Shown in pieces: positions 55,045 through 63,642 of a stretch of 64,000 nucleotides of DNA (the stretch's first letter is position 1; each line of letters opens with the position of its first letter). Origin of the DNA: Bacteroidaceae bacterium (GTDB taxonomy: Bacteria; Bacteroidota; Bacteroidia; Bacteroidales; Bacteroidaceae); assembly GCA_017936265.1 (NCBI GenBank), contig JAGBFX010000060.1, positions 96,355 to 160,354 of the forward strand, written 5' to 3'. The notes beneath the pieces are model-generated. The model was not told where the DNA came from, did not search any database, and saw only the letters and a list, made by a program, of their open reading frames with translations. Position numbers and translations under genes: made by a program.

Positions 55045-58000
55045 ATGAAAAGAATCACGACCTTTCTATGCATGTTGCTCGTAGCAACGATTGCATTGGC
55101 CGATGAGCCGTTCCGCAACCACCGTTACGACTCGTTCAAGGTGCTTGCACCCGACAGCGAGAGCATCGTATTCATAGGTAACAGTATCACAGACATGCAC
55201 TGCTGGCCCGAGGCATTTGTTACCTCGGACGGCAACTATCTGCCCATAGTGAACCGAGGCAACTCCGGAACATACTCTACCGAGCAGAGCAACAACCTCG
55301 AGAGTTACATTGCAGGCAAGCCTAAGAAGGTTTTCATGATGATAGGCACAAATGACATCGCTACATCGGGAGGCCTAAACTTCAGCGGCGAGCAAGTGCT
55401 ATCATATGTAAAGAGCATTGTTGAGCGCATACACAAGCGCTCGCCACAGACAAAGGTGTACCTCTACAGCATCCTCAACAACAGCACATATAACCGTGTG
55501 GAAGAAACATGGTTGCACACCAACAAGATTGTGAAGGAATATGTCGAGGCGCAGAATGTCGATTGGCTCAAGTACATCGACCTTTACGACAAACTCACAG
55601 GCGTTGCACAGGGCGGTGTATGGAGTTATGACAACCTGCACCTCACAGCAGCGGCATATCAGGTGTGGTGCGAGACAATCTGCGAATATCTGGCTGAGGG
55701 CGAAGATTACACCGTTTCAACAGTATACCCGAAGAACACATCTACAGTGCAAGCCAACGGCGGACTTGGCAGCGCCCATGGTATGCGCGCCACATATTTC
55801 AGTGCCCTGCCAATAAGCAGCAACGACATCCTTGTACTGGGCGATGAGTTCATCAAGAACGGTGAGTGGCAGGAGCTGCTCGGCAACCCGAACGTGAAGA
55901 ACCGCGGTACCGGCTGGGGCTACGGTGGCGACATTGCCACCACAAGCAAGCTTGTCGATGCCATGTATGCAAACACAGGCGTAGAGAAGAAGGACGCAAA
56001 GGCAATCTTCATCTACACAGGAACAGGTGACTGCAACGGCAGCACAAGCATTGAGACCGTGAAGAGCAACTACAAGGCATTGGTAGACAAGGTTGCTGCA
56101 AAATCGCCCGCATCAAAGATTTATCTTTTGGCACTCTGTCCCACAAACAACGCTACAACCAATACATCGCGCATCAAGGTGCTCAACGACTACCTTGCGA
56201 CGCTGGAGGCAGGTAACATCGAGTTCATCGACACATACACCCCGTTGCTCAGCGGAAGCGTTGCCAATACGAAATATTTCTACCCATCGAACTACCTCGG
56301 TGGACTTGGCTATGTAAAGATGGCTAACCTGATGATGGATGCGCTTGCAGCAGACTTCCCCACCGATATATATAATGTAATAAGCGAACAGGATGCCGAG
56401 GTACGCTACGCACAGGCAACACTGCGCAACACATTGTCACAGGCTATCGCACGTGGCCTTATGCTGGAGCGCGGAACAGCAATGGGACAGTACGACCCGG
56501 CAAAGCTCGCAGCTTTTGACGCCGAACTTGAAAAAGCATATGCACTGCTTGAAAAGGAGAGCATCACTGAAGCCGAGGTTACAGAAATGGCCGGCAAGCT
56601 CAACGCTGCGACAGAGAGCGCCCTTGTCATGCCAAAGGCAAGTATATCCGATGAAGAGTTCTGGTATCAGATTACCTCACTTCGCAGTCCGAACCTTTAT
56701 GTATCGGCCGAAGGCGAGTCTGCCGGTGTCGCAGGTAAGGAAAACACCGGCAGTGCAGCCGTTTCAATGTGGAAGTTCGTTGACCGTGGCGATGACACAT
56801 ATGACATTGTGAACCGTGAGTACGGTTCATATCTCAATCCTGTCGCAAACTACAACGCACAGATTACTACCACAAAGACCAAGCCTTCAAAAGGTTGGAC
56901 AGTAAGTTATGCAAACACACCTTCATATTACATAATATCATCGGGTGACGTACAGCTCAACCAGACAGGTTCAGGCCAGAATTTCACAATATACAACTGG
57001 AGTAGCAGCACAAGCCTCGGCTGCGACCGCGGCGACACCGGCTGCCAGTTGGCAATTGCCGAAGCAGGCGAAATCGAGGAACTGCCCACATCATTTACAT
57101 ACACTGTAGACAAGGACAACGGTAACCTCTATCGCGGTACATCCGTCAACCAGGCTTGGAACAGTACATGGAAGAGCAATGCAACCCCACAGTTGCAGTT
57201 CGGTTGCGGCACGATCAACAACATGAACTGGGCAGGCAGCAACGTTCAGCTGATGACAGGCACAGCCGGCAGTGCTACATACACACTCACCGCACCTGCA
57301 GGCTATGCAATTACAGATTTCAGTTTTACTTTTGCCAACAACAACCACACGACAGCCCTTTCACTCACAATGGAGGATGGCACTGAATACACGACATCAA
57401 ATACTCCGCAGACAATCAGTGCGACAAAGAAAGCGCTCAGTTCAGTGTCTTTCACTCTTGCCGGCAGCAACGGAAAAGGTGTGGTGTTGACAAACTTCAC
57501 AGTGACAATAAAGGACGACTCACCCGAAATGCCTGCTATAAGCACCGAGGGTAATGAGCATTGGTACTACATCACCAGTGCATCTACAAAAACATACTGC
57601 GCCGGAAAGGTAATCTACAATGACAGCGAAACGGGCAAACTACGCTTCGGCGACAAGACATTCAGTGCAGACCGCATATGGAGTTTCTGGGAGAAGGAGG
57701 GCAAGCTCGCCATCAAGAACTATAAGGGCGAGTATTTCGGTACAGCTGGAGCAGGCACAGGCGGCACAACCTCATTCGGAACAGTTGAAGAGGCTAACTA
57801 CATTTATAATATACAAAGTTCGTTCGGATTCTTCATCATAAAGGACAATGCAGTAGAACTCCATGCACAGGAAGCCGGTGCCGTAATTGTGCGCTGGGGA
57901 GCTGAAGAAGGCGGCGCATCACTCTGGCGTTTCGACGAGGTTGACACAAGCAATGCACTTGCCGAGTTTGCATCATCGAATGTCGTTCAGGGCAAGGTGA

Positions 58001-59694
58001 GCACCGGTATCGGCAACAAAGACCAGGCAATCGTACGCTCTACAATCCGCATCAGTGGCCTTGAGGACAATGTTGAGTTCCAGGGTGTGAAGGGTGCTTT
58101 TGTGGGAACCGACAAGAATGATATCGCCAACGTCAAGGCATACTTCGCCACAAACTCACGCGAGTTGTTCGTTGACGCCGAGAAGAAGATGACCTGGCGC
58201 GAGGAGAACGGCGAGCAGTTCGGCGAGCCTGTGACAATAAACGGCGACGGCACATTCAGCATCACAGGCACAAAAGCACTTGAGCCTGGCGATTACTATC
58301 TGTGGATTACATACGACATTGCCGACAATGCAAAAGAAGGCAACATCGTAGATGCGAACATCACAGCATACACAATCGACGGCAAGGAGATTGCCGAGAA
58401 CCGAGGCAACCCCGACCACAGCGTGACAATCTTCCTCTCCGAGGGCGCAGTACTCATGCCAATGGACAAGGGTTCGCTTTACTACCGCATACCGGCTATA
58501 ACCGTAACAAAAGACGGCAAGCGCCTTGTAACCCTCACAGACGACCGCAAGGGACACAACGCAGACCTTCCGTCACACTGCTACCTCGTTGCACAGTACT
58601 CCGAGGACAACGGCCGCACATGGAGCGACCCTGTAACAGTTGCCGGAACAACCGAGACAGGCGGTAACTACGGACACGGCGATGCCTCAATAGTCACCAA
58701 CCGTGAAAACGGCGAGATTGTGGGCATCATGACAAGTGCCGGCACATACGGACACGGTTTCTTCGCAGGAACAGCTGCAGAGCCTCCACGTTGGAAGACT
58801 ATCACCAGCCGCGATGGCGGACTCACCTGGGAAGCACCCGTCGACCACACCGATGACCTCTTCGGTGCAAACTGTTCTAACCCTAATACAAACACATGGA
58901 AGAGCGGATTCTCCGGTTCGGGCGCAGCTCTCCAGAAACGTGATGGTACACTCGTATCAAGTTTCGTAAACCGCCAGGCCGACAACAGCCAGCACTTCTA
59001 TTTCTTCATGAGCAAGGACGGCGGACAGAACTGGTATGTCAGCGGAACAAGCGGTACAAGCGGTGCCGATGAGCCAAAGACCTTGGAGCGCAATAACGGC
59101 GACCTCGCCATCAGTGTACGCTCAAGCGGATACAACTACTACAACTACACATCGGACGACGGCGCTACCTGGCACTTACCTTCACAGACACGCTTCACAA
59201 GCGGTATCTCGGGCAACGCCTGCGACGGAGAATATATGGTATGGTGCTCAACAGTCGAGGGTAACCCCTGGAACGTAGCATTGCAGACACTGCCCAACAG
59301 CAGCAGCCGTCAGAACGTGAGCATTGCCCTTTCCACCGATGAAGGCGCTACATTCGGCACACCTAAGACAATCTGCCCAAGAGGCTCGGCATACAGTGCA
59401 GCAGTAGTACTCCCCGACGGAACATTAGGTGTGTATTATGAGGAGAACGGAGTATTCGGAGGTTATACAATGCGCTTTGTTCGCTTCTCGCTCGACTGGG
59501 CAAGCAACGGCAAGTACAAGTTCACGGAGGATGCACCGTTCTACCCCATCAAGTCGACAAACCCGACAGGGATTGAAGAGATAACAGATAACAGAGTACA
59601 GAGTACAGATGTTTACGACCTCCAGGGCCGCAAGGTAGAGAACCCCAGCAAGGGCATCTACATTATTGATGGCAAGAAAGTCTTTGTAAAGTAA
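55045..59694 (+). CDS. nanH: Multidomain SGNH esterase/exo-alpha-sialidase with T9SS tail
   Basis: 1549 residues, secreted (signal ends near ATIALA). First SGNH domain (about 20-225) has a full catalytic set: GNS with Ser47, GTND with Asn103, DNLH with Asp196 and His199. A second SGNH-like domain (about 250-445) has GDE (Glu268) in place of the Ser, GTGD at the Asn site and no Asp-His, so it looks inactive. A helical stretch and several beta domains follow. The sialidase barrel (about 1135-1500) has the YRIPAI motif with Arg1148 and five Asp boxes (S-x-D-x-G-x-T-W type) near 1186, 1255, 1323, 1370 and 1430. It ends in YDLQGRKV...KGIYIIDGKKVFVK, a T9SS type A tail. It probably deacetylates and releases sialic acids. 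Confidence 0.88.
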   Translation: MKRITTFLCMLLVATIALADEPFRNHRYDSFKVLAPDSESIVFIGNSITDMHCWPEAFVTSDGNYLPIVNRGNSGTYSTEQSNNLESYIAGKPKKVFMMIGTNDIATSGGLNFSGEQVLSYVKSIVERIHKRSPQTKVYLYSILNNSTYNRVEETWLHTNKIVKEYVEAQNVDWLKYIDLYDKLTGVAQGGVWSYDNLHLTAAAYQVWCETICEYLAEGEDYTVSTVYPKNTSTVQANGGLGSAHGMRATYFSALPISSNDILVLGDEFIKNGEWQELLGNPNVKNRGTGWGYGGDIATTSKLVDAMYANTGVEKKDAKAIFIYTGTGDCNGSTSIETVKSNYKALVDKVAAKSPASKIYLLALCPTNNATTNTSRIKVLNDYLATLEAGNIEFIDTYTPLLSGSVANTKYFYPSNYLGGLGYVKMANLMMDALAADFPTDIYNVISEQDAEVRYAQATLRNTLSQAIARGLMLERGTAMGQYDPAKLAAFDAELEKAYALLEKESITEAEVTEMAGKLNAATESALVMPKASISDEEFWYQITSLRSPNLYVSAEGESAGVAGKENTGSAAVSMWKFVDRGDDTYDIVNREYGSYLNPVANYNAQITTTKTKPSKGWTVSYANTPSYYIISSGDVQLNQTGSGQNFTIYNWSSSTSLGCDRGDTGCQLAIAEAGEIEELPTSFTYTVDKDNGNLYRGTSVNQAWNSTWKSNATPQLQFGCGTINNMNWAGSNVQLMTGTAGSATYTLTAPAGYAITDFSFTFANNNHTTALSLTMEDGTEYTTSNTPQTISATKKALSSVSFTLAGSNGKGVVLTNFTVTIKDDSPEMPAISTEGNEHWYYITSASTKTYCAGKVIYNDSETGKLRFGDKTFSADRIWSFWEKEGKLAIKNYKGEYFGTAGAGTGGTTSFGTVEEANYIYNIQSSFGFFIIKDNAVELHAQEAGAVIVRWGAEEGGASLWRFDEVDTSNALAEFASSNVVQGKVSTGIGNKDQAIVRSTIRISGLEDNVEFQGVKGAFVGTDKNDIANVKAYFATNSRELFVDAEKKMTWREENGEQFGEPVTINGDGTFSITGTKALEPGDYYLWITYDIADNAKEGNIVDANITAYTIDGKEIAENRGNPDHSVTIFLSEGAVLMPMDKGSLYYRIPAITVTKDGKRLVTLTDDRKGHNADLPSHCYLVAQYSEDNGRTWSDPVTVAGTTETGGNYGHGDASIVTNRENGEIVGIMTSAGTYGHGFFAGTAAEPPRWKTITSRDGGLTWEAPVDHTDDLFGANCSNPNTNTWKSGFSGSGAALQKRDGTLVSSFVNRQADNSQHFYFFMSKDGGQNWYVSGTSGTSGADEPKTLERNNGDLAISVRSSGYNYYNYTSDDGATWHLPSQTRFTSGISGNACDGEYMVWCSTVEGNPWNVALQTLPNSSSRQNVSIALSTDEGATFGTPKTICPRGSAYSAAVVLPDGTLGVYYEENGVFGGYTMRFVRFSLDWASNGKYKFTEDAPFYPIKSTNPTGIEEITDNRVQSTDVYDLQGRKVENPSKGIYIIDGKKVFVK

Positions 59695-59715
59695 AGCAAC
59701 AATATACCTGTAGAG

Positions 59716-59748
59716 CAGGCAGCGTATTTATGCGCTGCCTGTTTTTTT
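59716..59748 (+). terminator. Terminator of the sialidase gene
   Basis: Stem CAGGCAGCG/CGCTGCCTG with an 8-nt loop and T7. Confidence 0.87.
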
Positions 59749-59780
59749 ATTCAGCATAAAAGAATCCCGAATAAAATTCC

Positions 59781-59788
59781 TATCTTCG
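59781..59788 (+). promoter_or_regulatory. -7 box of the nanS-like gene
   Basis: TATCTTCG followed by CACA, 27 nt before the ATG. With the upstream terminator it makes the gene a separate unit. Confidence 0.5.
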
Positions 59789-59814
59789 CACATAGAAAAC
59801 AACAATACACGATA

Positions 59815-61917
59815 ATGAAGAAACTGATTTTCACACTACTGCTCGCGCTACCGTTGATGGCAATAGCGCAAGAGAAGATAAAGGTTGCCTGCGTAGGCAA
59901 CAGTGTAACATACGGATACGGGCACAAGAACCCGGCAGAGACCTCCTACCCCACACAGTTGCAACAGTTGCTCGGCGAGGAGTACGAGGTACGCAACTTC
60001 GGTCACTCGGGCGCAACCCTGCTGAACAAGGGACACCGTCCTTATACGAAGCTGCCTGAATACAAGGCTGCACTTGAGTTCGCTCCCGATATTGTGGTAA
60101 TCCACTTGGGCCTCAACGATACCGACCCACGCAACTGGCCCAACTACCGCGATGAGTTCTTCGGCGACTATACCGGCATAATCGACAGTTTCAGGAAGGC
60201 GCACCCCGACGGCAATCCAAAGATTATCGTTTGCCGCATGACACCTATCTTCCACTGGCACCGACGTTTCAAGAGCGGTACACGCGACTGGTATTGGCAG
60301 ATTCAGGAGAAGATTGAAGAGATTGCACAGCACGAGAACCTTGAACTTGTCGACCTCAGCCGTTACCTTTACAGCCGTCCCGACCTGATGCCCGATGCGC
60401 TGCACCCCGACGCAGAGGGTGCTGCTATTATTGCAAAGCAGGTATACCAAGCCATAACCGATGATTTCGGTGGGCTGTCCTTGCCCGCAATATACAGCGA
60501 CAACATGGTTGTACAGCAGAACAAGCCGTTTGTCGTTGCAGGAACAGCCGATGCAGGCAAGGAGGTTGTAGCACGCTTCGGCAAACAGAAGAGAGTAACA
60601 ACTGCAGCCGAGGACGGTAGCTGGAAGGTAATGTTCACTCCAATGGCGGCCGACGGCGAGAAATACACCATTACCGTTGAATGCGGAAAAGAGAAAGTAA
60701 AATTCAAGAATGTTGTCATTGGAGAAGTGTGGCTCTGCTCGGGACAGTCGAACATGGCATTCATGGTAAAGGAGAGTTCCCACAAGGCACAGAGCCTTGC
60801 AAACGTGAAAGGCAAGGATATACGCCTCTATGACATGAAGCCGCGCGTATTTACCGACAACATCGAGTGGGACAGCACCAGCCTTGCGGCACTGAACAGG
60901 CACGACTATTACAGAGCTACAGAATGGCTGCTTCAGGATGAGGAGAACGTCTGTGACTTCTCGGCCGTGGCATACCACTTCGGCGCCATGCTTGCCGACT
61001 CACTGGGAGTGCCTATCGGACTTATCTGCAATGCCGTTGGTGGAGCACCTGCCGAGTCTTTCATTGACCGCAAGACACTGGAGTTCAACCCCACACTTGT
61101 CGACATCCTCTACAACTGGCGCGAGAACGACATGATACAGGACTGGTGCCGCGGACGTGCAGCAAAGAACATTGCCAAGAGCACGGACAAGCTGCAACGC
61201 CACCCTTACGAGCCTTGCTACCTCTACGAGACCGGCATTGCGCCTATCGCATGCTACCCAATCAAAGGTGCAATATGGTATCAGGGTGAATCGAACGCAC
61301 ACAATGTAGAGTTGCACGAGACAATATTCCCAACCCTTGTCGACTGTTGGCGCCGCACATGGAATAATCCCGAAATGCCGTTCTACTTTGTTCAGTTGTC
61401 AAGCATCAAACGCCCCTCTTGGCCGCACTTCCGCGACTCACAGCGCCGACTTGCGCAAGATATTCCCAATTGTGACTTTGCCGTATCAAGCGACAAGGGA
61501 CACCCTACCGATGTACACCCCAAGGAGAAAGCACCGGTGGGCGAACGTCTTGCACGTCTTGCACTCAACCAGACATACGGTATGGAACATGTTGCCCAGC
61601 ACGGGCCTACTCCTGTCAGGGCTTTCAGTTTCAGAGGCAAGACTGTAATCGAATTCAGCGATGCCAACAAACTGATGACAAGCGACGGTGCCCCCCTGCG
61701 CGGCCTTGAGATTGCCGGCAAGACAGCGGGATTCACTGCTGTAGATTTTGAGAAAAAGGCTACGATAAAAGGCAACCGCATAATCATTGAAGGCGAAGCA
61801 CACCGCATACGTTATGCATGGAGACCGTTTACCGATGCCAATCTTGTAAATGAGACAGGCCTGCCGGCAAGCACATTCGAGATTACGGTTGAGAATAAAC
61901 CTAAAATCAGAAAATAA
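59815..61917 (+). CDS. nanS: Sialate O-acetylesterase with two SGNH domains (NanS-like)
   Basis: 700-residue secreted esterase (signal LIFTLLLALPLMAIAQ). SGNH domain 1 (about 22-220) has Ser30 in VGNSVTYGYG, Asn101 in GLND and Asp194/His197 in PDALHP. Domain 2 (about 225-690) is sialate-O-acetylesterase type with a beta-sandwich insertion: SGQSNM with Ser312, WYQGESNA with Glu492, and HPTDVHP with Asp566/His568. This layout matches NanS of Tannerella forsythia, which removes O-acetyl groups from sialic acid so that sialidase can act. No T9SS tail, so it is likely periplasmic or surface-exposed by another route. Separate promoter from the sialidase. Confidence 0.9.
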   Translation: MKKLIFTLLLALPLMAIAQEKIKVACVGNSVTYGYGHKNPAETSYPTQLQQLLGEEYEVRNFGHSGATLLNKGHRPYTKLPEYKAALEFAPDIVVIHLGLNDTDPRNWPNYRDEFFGDYTGIIDSFRKAHPDGNPKIIVCRMTPIFHWHRRFKSGTRDWYWQIQEKIEEIAQHENLELVDLSRYLYSRPDLMPDALHPDAEGAAIIAKQVYQAITDDFGGLSLPAIYSDNMVVQQNKPFVVAGTADAGKEVVARFGKQKRVTTAAEDGSWKVMFTPMAADGEKYTITVECGKEKVKFKNVVIGEVWLCSGQSNMAFMVKESSHKAQSLANVKGKDIRLYDMKPRVFTDNIEWDSTSLAALNRHDYYRATEWLLQDEENVCDFSAVAYHFGAMLADSLGVPIGLICNAVGGAPAESFIDRKTLEFNPTLVDILYNWRENDMIQDWCRGRAAKNIAKSTDKLQRHPYEPCYLYETGIAPIACYPIKGAIWYQGESNAHNVELHETIFPTLVDCWRRTWNNPEMPFYFVQLSSIKRPSWPHFRDSQRRLAQDIPNCDFAVSSDKGHPTDVHPKEKAPVGERLARLALNQTYGMEHVAQHGPTPVRAFSFRGKTVIEFSDANKLMTSDGAPLRGLEIAGKTAGFTAVDFEKKATIKGNRIIIEGEAHRIRYAWRPFTDANLVNETGLPASTFEITVENKPKIRK

Positions 61918-62027
61918 AGATTAAAAAAACTGAACAGATATTGCAAGTTGTGAAATAATCGCCATATTTGCATTCCGTTTGCCTGGCAAACGATTCTAAC
62001 ATCAATAAATAACAGAAAATTATAATT

Positions 62028-62210
62028 ATGGAAACTAAGGAAAAAGTACTACAAGTGATGAAAGAGGCGGGCGAACCGCTCAACGCAGGTAAGATTGCAG
62101 AACTCAGCGGTATTGACCGCAAGGAGGTGGACAAGGCTATGAAGCAGCTGAAAGAAGAGGGTTCAATCGTATCCCCTGTACGCTGCAAATGGGCACCTGC
62201 GCAGAATTGA
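62028..62210 (+). CDS. Small winged-helix DNA-binding protein
   Basis: 60 residues: [42 protein letters not shown] is a winged helix-turn-helix with the recognition helix around [12 protein letters not shown], followed by a short wing with VSPVRCKW. Fits the family of small Bacteroidales HTH proteins with unknown target; it is too short for an effector domain. Placed right after the nanS-like gene, it may regulate locally, but nothing proves this. An imperfect -7 (CATATTTG at 61973-61980) lies upstream. Confidence 0.7.
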   Translation: METKEKVLQVMKEAGEPLNAGKIAELSGIDRKEVDKAMKQLKEEGSIVSPVRCKWAPAQN

Positions 62211-62238
62211 CCGACAAGCAATATCAAAGATTAAACTG

Positions 62239-62280
62239 AAAGAGGACTCTCCCTGCTACAATCAGGGAAGCCCTCTTTCC
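62239..62280. terminator. Hairpin between the winged-helix gene and the radical SAM gene
   Basis: Interrupted stem AAAGAGG..CTCCCTG / CAGGGA..CCTCTTT with a 7-nt loop. It can serve both convergent genes, with T runs on each side. Confidence 0.65.
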
Positions 62281-62282
62281 AT

Positions 62283-62966
62283 TTACCCCACCCCAAGGTC
62301 GGTATTCTCGATGAGTACCTCAATCCTGGGGTCATCTTTTATCTGCGGATATACCTCGGAGGCGAACCATGCGGCCAGTTCATCATTACGTTTGGTCGCA
62401 GTACCATTGTTGCAGAAGACATTCACGCTGAAATACTCAAAATGACGGCGTGCCGTAGCTATATCGGCTATTATACGTTCCCTTGTATCATCCATAGTGC
62501 AACATAGCAGACACACACCATTGAAATAGCGTGCCACATCATCGGCTGTCACCCATGCCGGGATACCCTTGTTCCAGCGCGCCCTTTGGGCTGCATCGAA
62601 ACTCTCTACCCCACAGCGGAACTTGACCTTGGCAGGAGCAAAACGCGCAGCAAAGGCAGACAGCCTGTTACGGTACATGAAATGCGCCTCGAACCAGAGC
62701 GTGTGGATGCCTTTCTCATGCACCACCCTCTCCAAGAACTCAAGTGTAGCCTCATCGAGTTCCATCGCCGACCCCGAGTTGATGACATCAAGTACCCCGT
62801 ATCGTCCTGTAACCTGCTCAAGAACCGCTTTGTTGACATCGAATGGAGCGTCACTCACATCCTGATGATAGTCACAGAAAGCGCACTTGCGCCAACGGCA
62901 ACCCTGCCCCTGCAGCAGCACGAACTCACGGGGCATCTTCGTATGTATCAGCGAATACCTATCCAT
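62283..62966 (-). CDS. Small radical SAM protein, possible queuosine-salvage enzyme
   Basis: 227-residue radical SAM protein. The cluster motif is C-x4-C-x2-C (Cys23, Cys28, Cys31; GCRWRKCAFC), unlike the usual C-x3-C-x2-C. The TIM-barrel core includes VINSGSAMELDEAT, FRCGVESFDAAQ and FSVNVFCNNGTATKRN. The GCRW...C..C pattern recalls RaSEA-type radical SAM proteins that act on 7-deazaguanine tRNA bases. It overlaps the upstream yhhQ by 8 bp (ATGGATAG). Together these suggest a queuine-releasing or other 7-deazaguanine salvage step; this is inference and no product is shown. Confidence 0.72.
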   Translation of the reverse strand: MDRYSLIHTKMPREFVLLQGQGCRWRKCAFCDYHQDVSDAPFDVNKAVLEQVTGRYGVLDVINSGSAMELDEATLEFLERVVHEKGIHTLWFEAHFMYRNRLSAFAARFAPAKVKFRCGVESFDAAQRARWNKGIPAWVTADDVARYFNGVCLLCCTMDDTRERIIADIATARRHFEYFSVNVFCNNGTATKRNDELAAWFASEVYPQIKDDPRIEVLIENTDLGVG

Positions 62967-63642
62967 TGCAACGGCTGCGCAGCACCTTGCGCTTTAGGAA
63001 AACTATTACAGCATAGGCCATAGGCGTGCCGAAGAGCACCTCTATCGAGAGTTTCATCACATACTGCAGTGCTATCATCAGCAACAGGTCGCGAAGGGTA
63101 AGGATACCTAGGAAAGCTATAAGCACGAAAGGCAGTGTGTCGAAAAGGTATCCCACTACAGAACTGCCTATGGTACGCACCCATAGACGTCTGCCGCCGG
63201 TTATCTTCTTAATGCGTTCCATGAGCCACGCATTGGAGAGTTCTCCAAGCAGGAAGCCCACAAGCGAACCTATCACTATTCGGGGCACATAGGTAAAGAT
63301 TGTGTTATAGGAGCGGGCAGTATCTTCAAGATAATCGGGCGAAGGGAGCCAGACACCCACTTGGGTACATATTACCATTACGATGTTACAGATGAACGTC
63401 ATCCATATGACCTTGCGCGCAGTGCGGTAGCCCCATATTTCGGTAAGCACGTCACCGAGCATGTACGCAAACGGGAATGTGATTGTTCCCGCATCAAAAT
63501 AAAAATAGCCGAAGATACTGATTATTTTCACAGCCATCACATTCGACACAAGATAGAGCGTGACAAAAAGGGCCGTGACTGTCATCAGCGGCATATCGCC
63601 GCCTGTTCGGTTTTTGAAAGGGTTTTCCGATACCTTATCCAT
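62959..63642 (-). CDS. yhhQ: Queuosine precursor transporter
   Basis: 227-residue inner-membrane protein with about six helices, of the YhhQ (DUF165/VUT) family that imports preQ0/preQ1-type precursors. Family features are LYLVSNVMAVKII, FYFDAGTITFPFAYMLGDVLTEIWGYR and the late FGTPMAYAVIVFL. ATG 63642 is chosen because YhhQ proteins start a short hydrophilic stretch before the first helix. First gene of a two-gene unit with the radical SAM gene. Confidence 0.92.
   Translation of the reverse strand: MDKVSENPFKNRTGGDMPLMTVTALFVTLYLVSNVMAVKIISIFGYFYFDAGTITFPFAYMLGDVLTEIWGYRTARKVIWMTFICNIVMVICTQVGVWLPSPDYLEDTARSYNTIFTYVPRIVIGSLVGFLLGELSNAWLMERIKKITGGRRLWVRTIGSSVVGYLFDTLPFVLIAFLGILTLRDLLLMIALQYVMKLSIEVLFGTPMAYAVIVFLKRKVLRSRCNG

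Noticed and set aside
59848-60978. 376-codon minus-strand frame
   Set aside because: Fully antisense to the nanS-like gene, whose catalytic motifs are intact. Cys-rich, low-complexity translation without family features.
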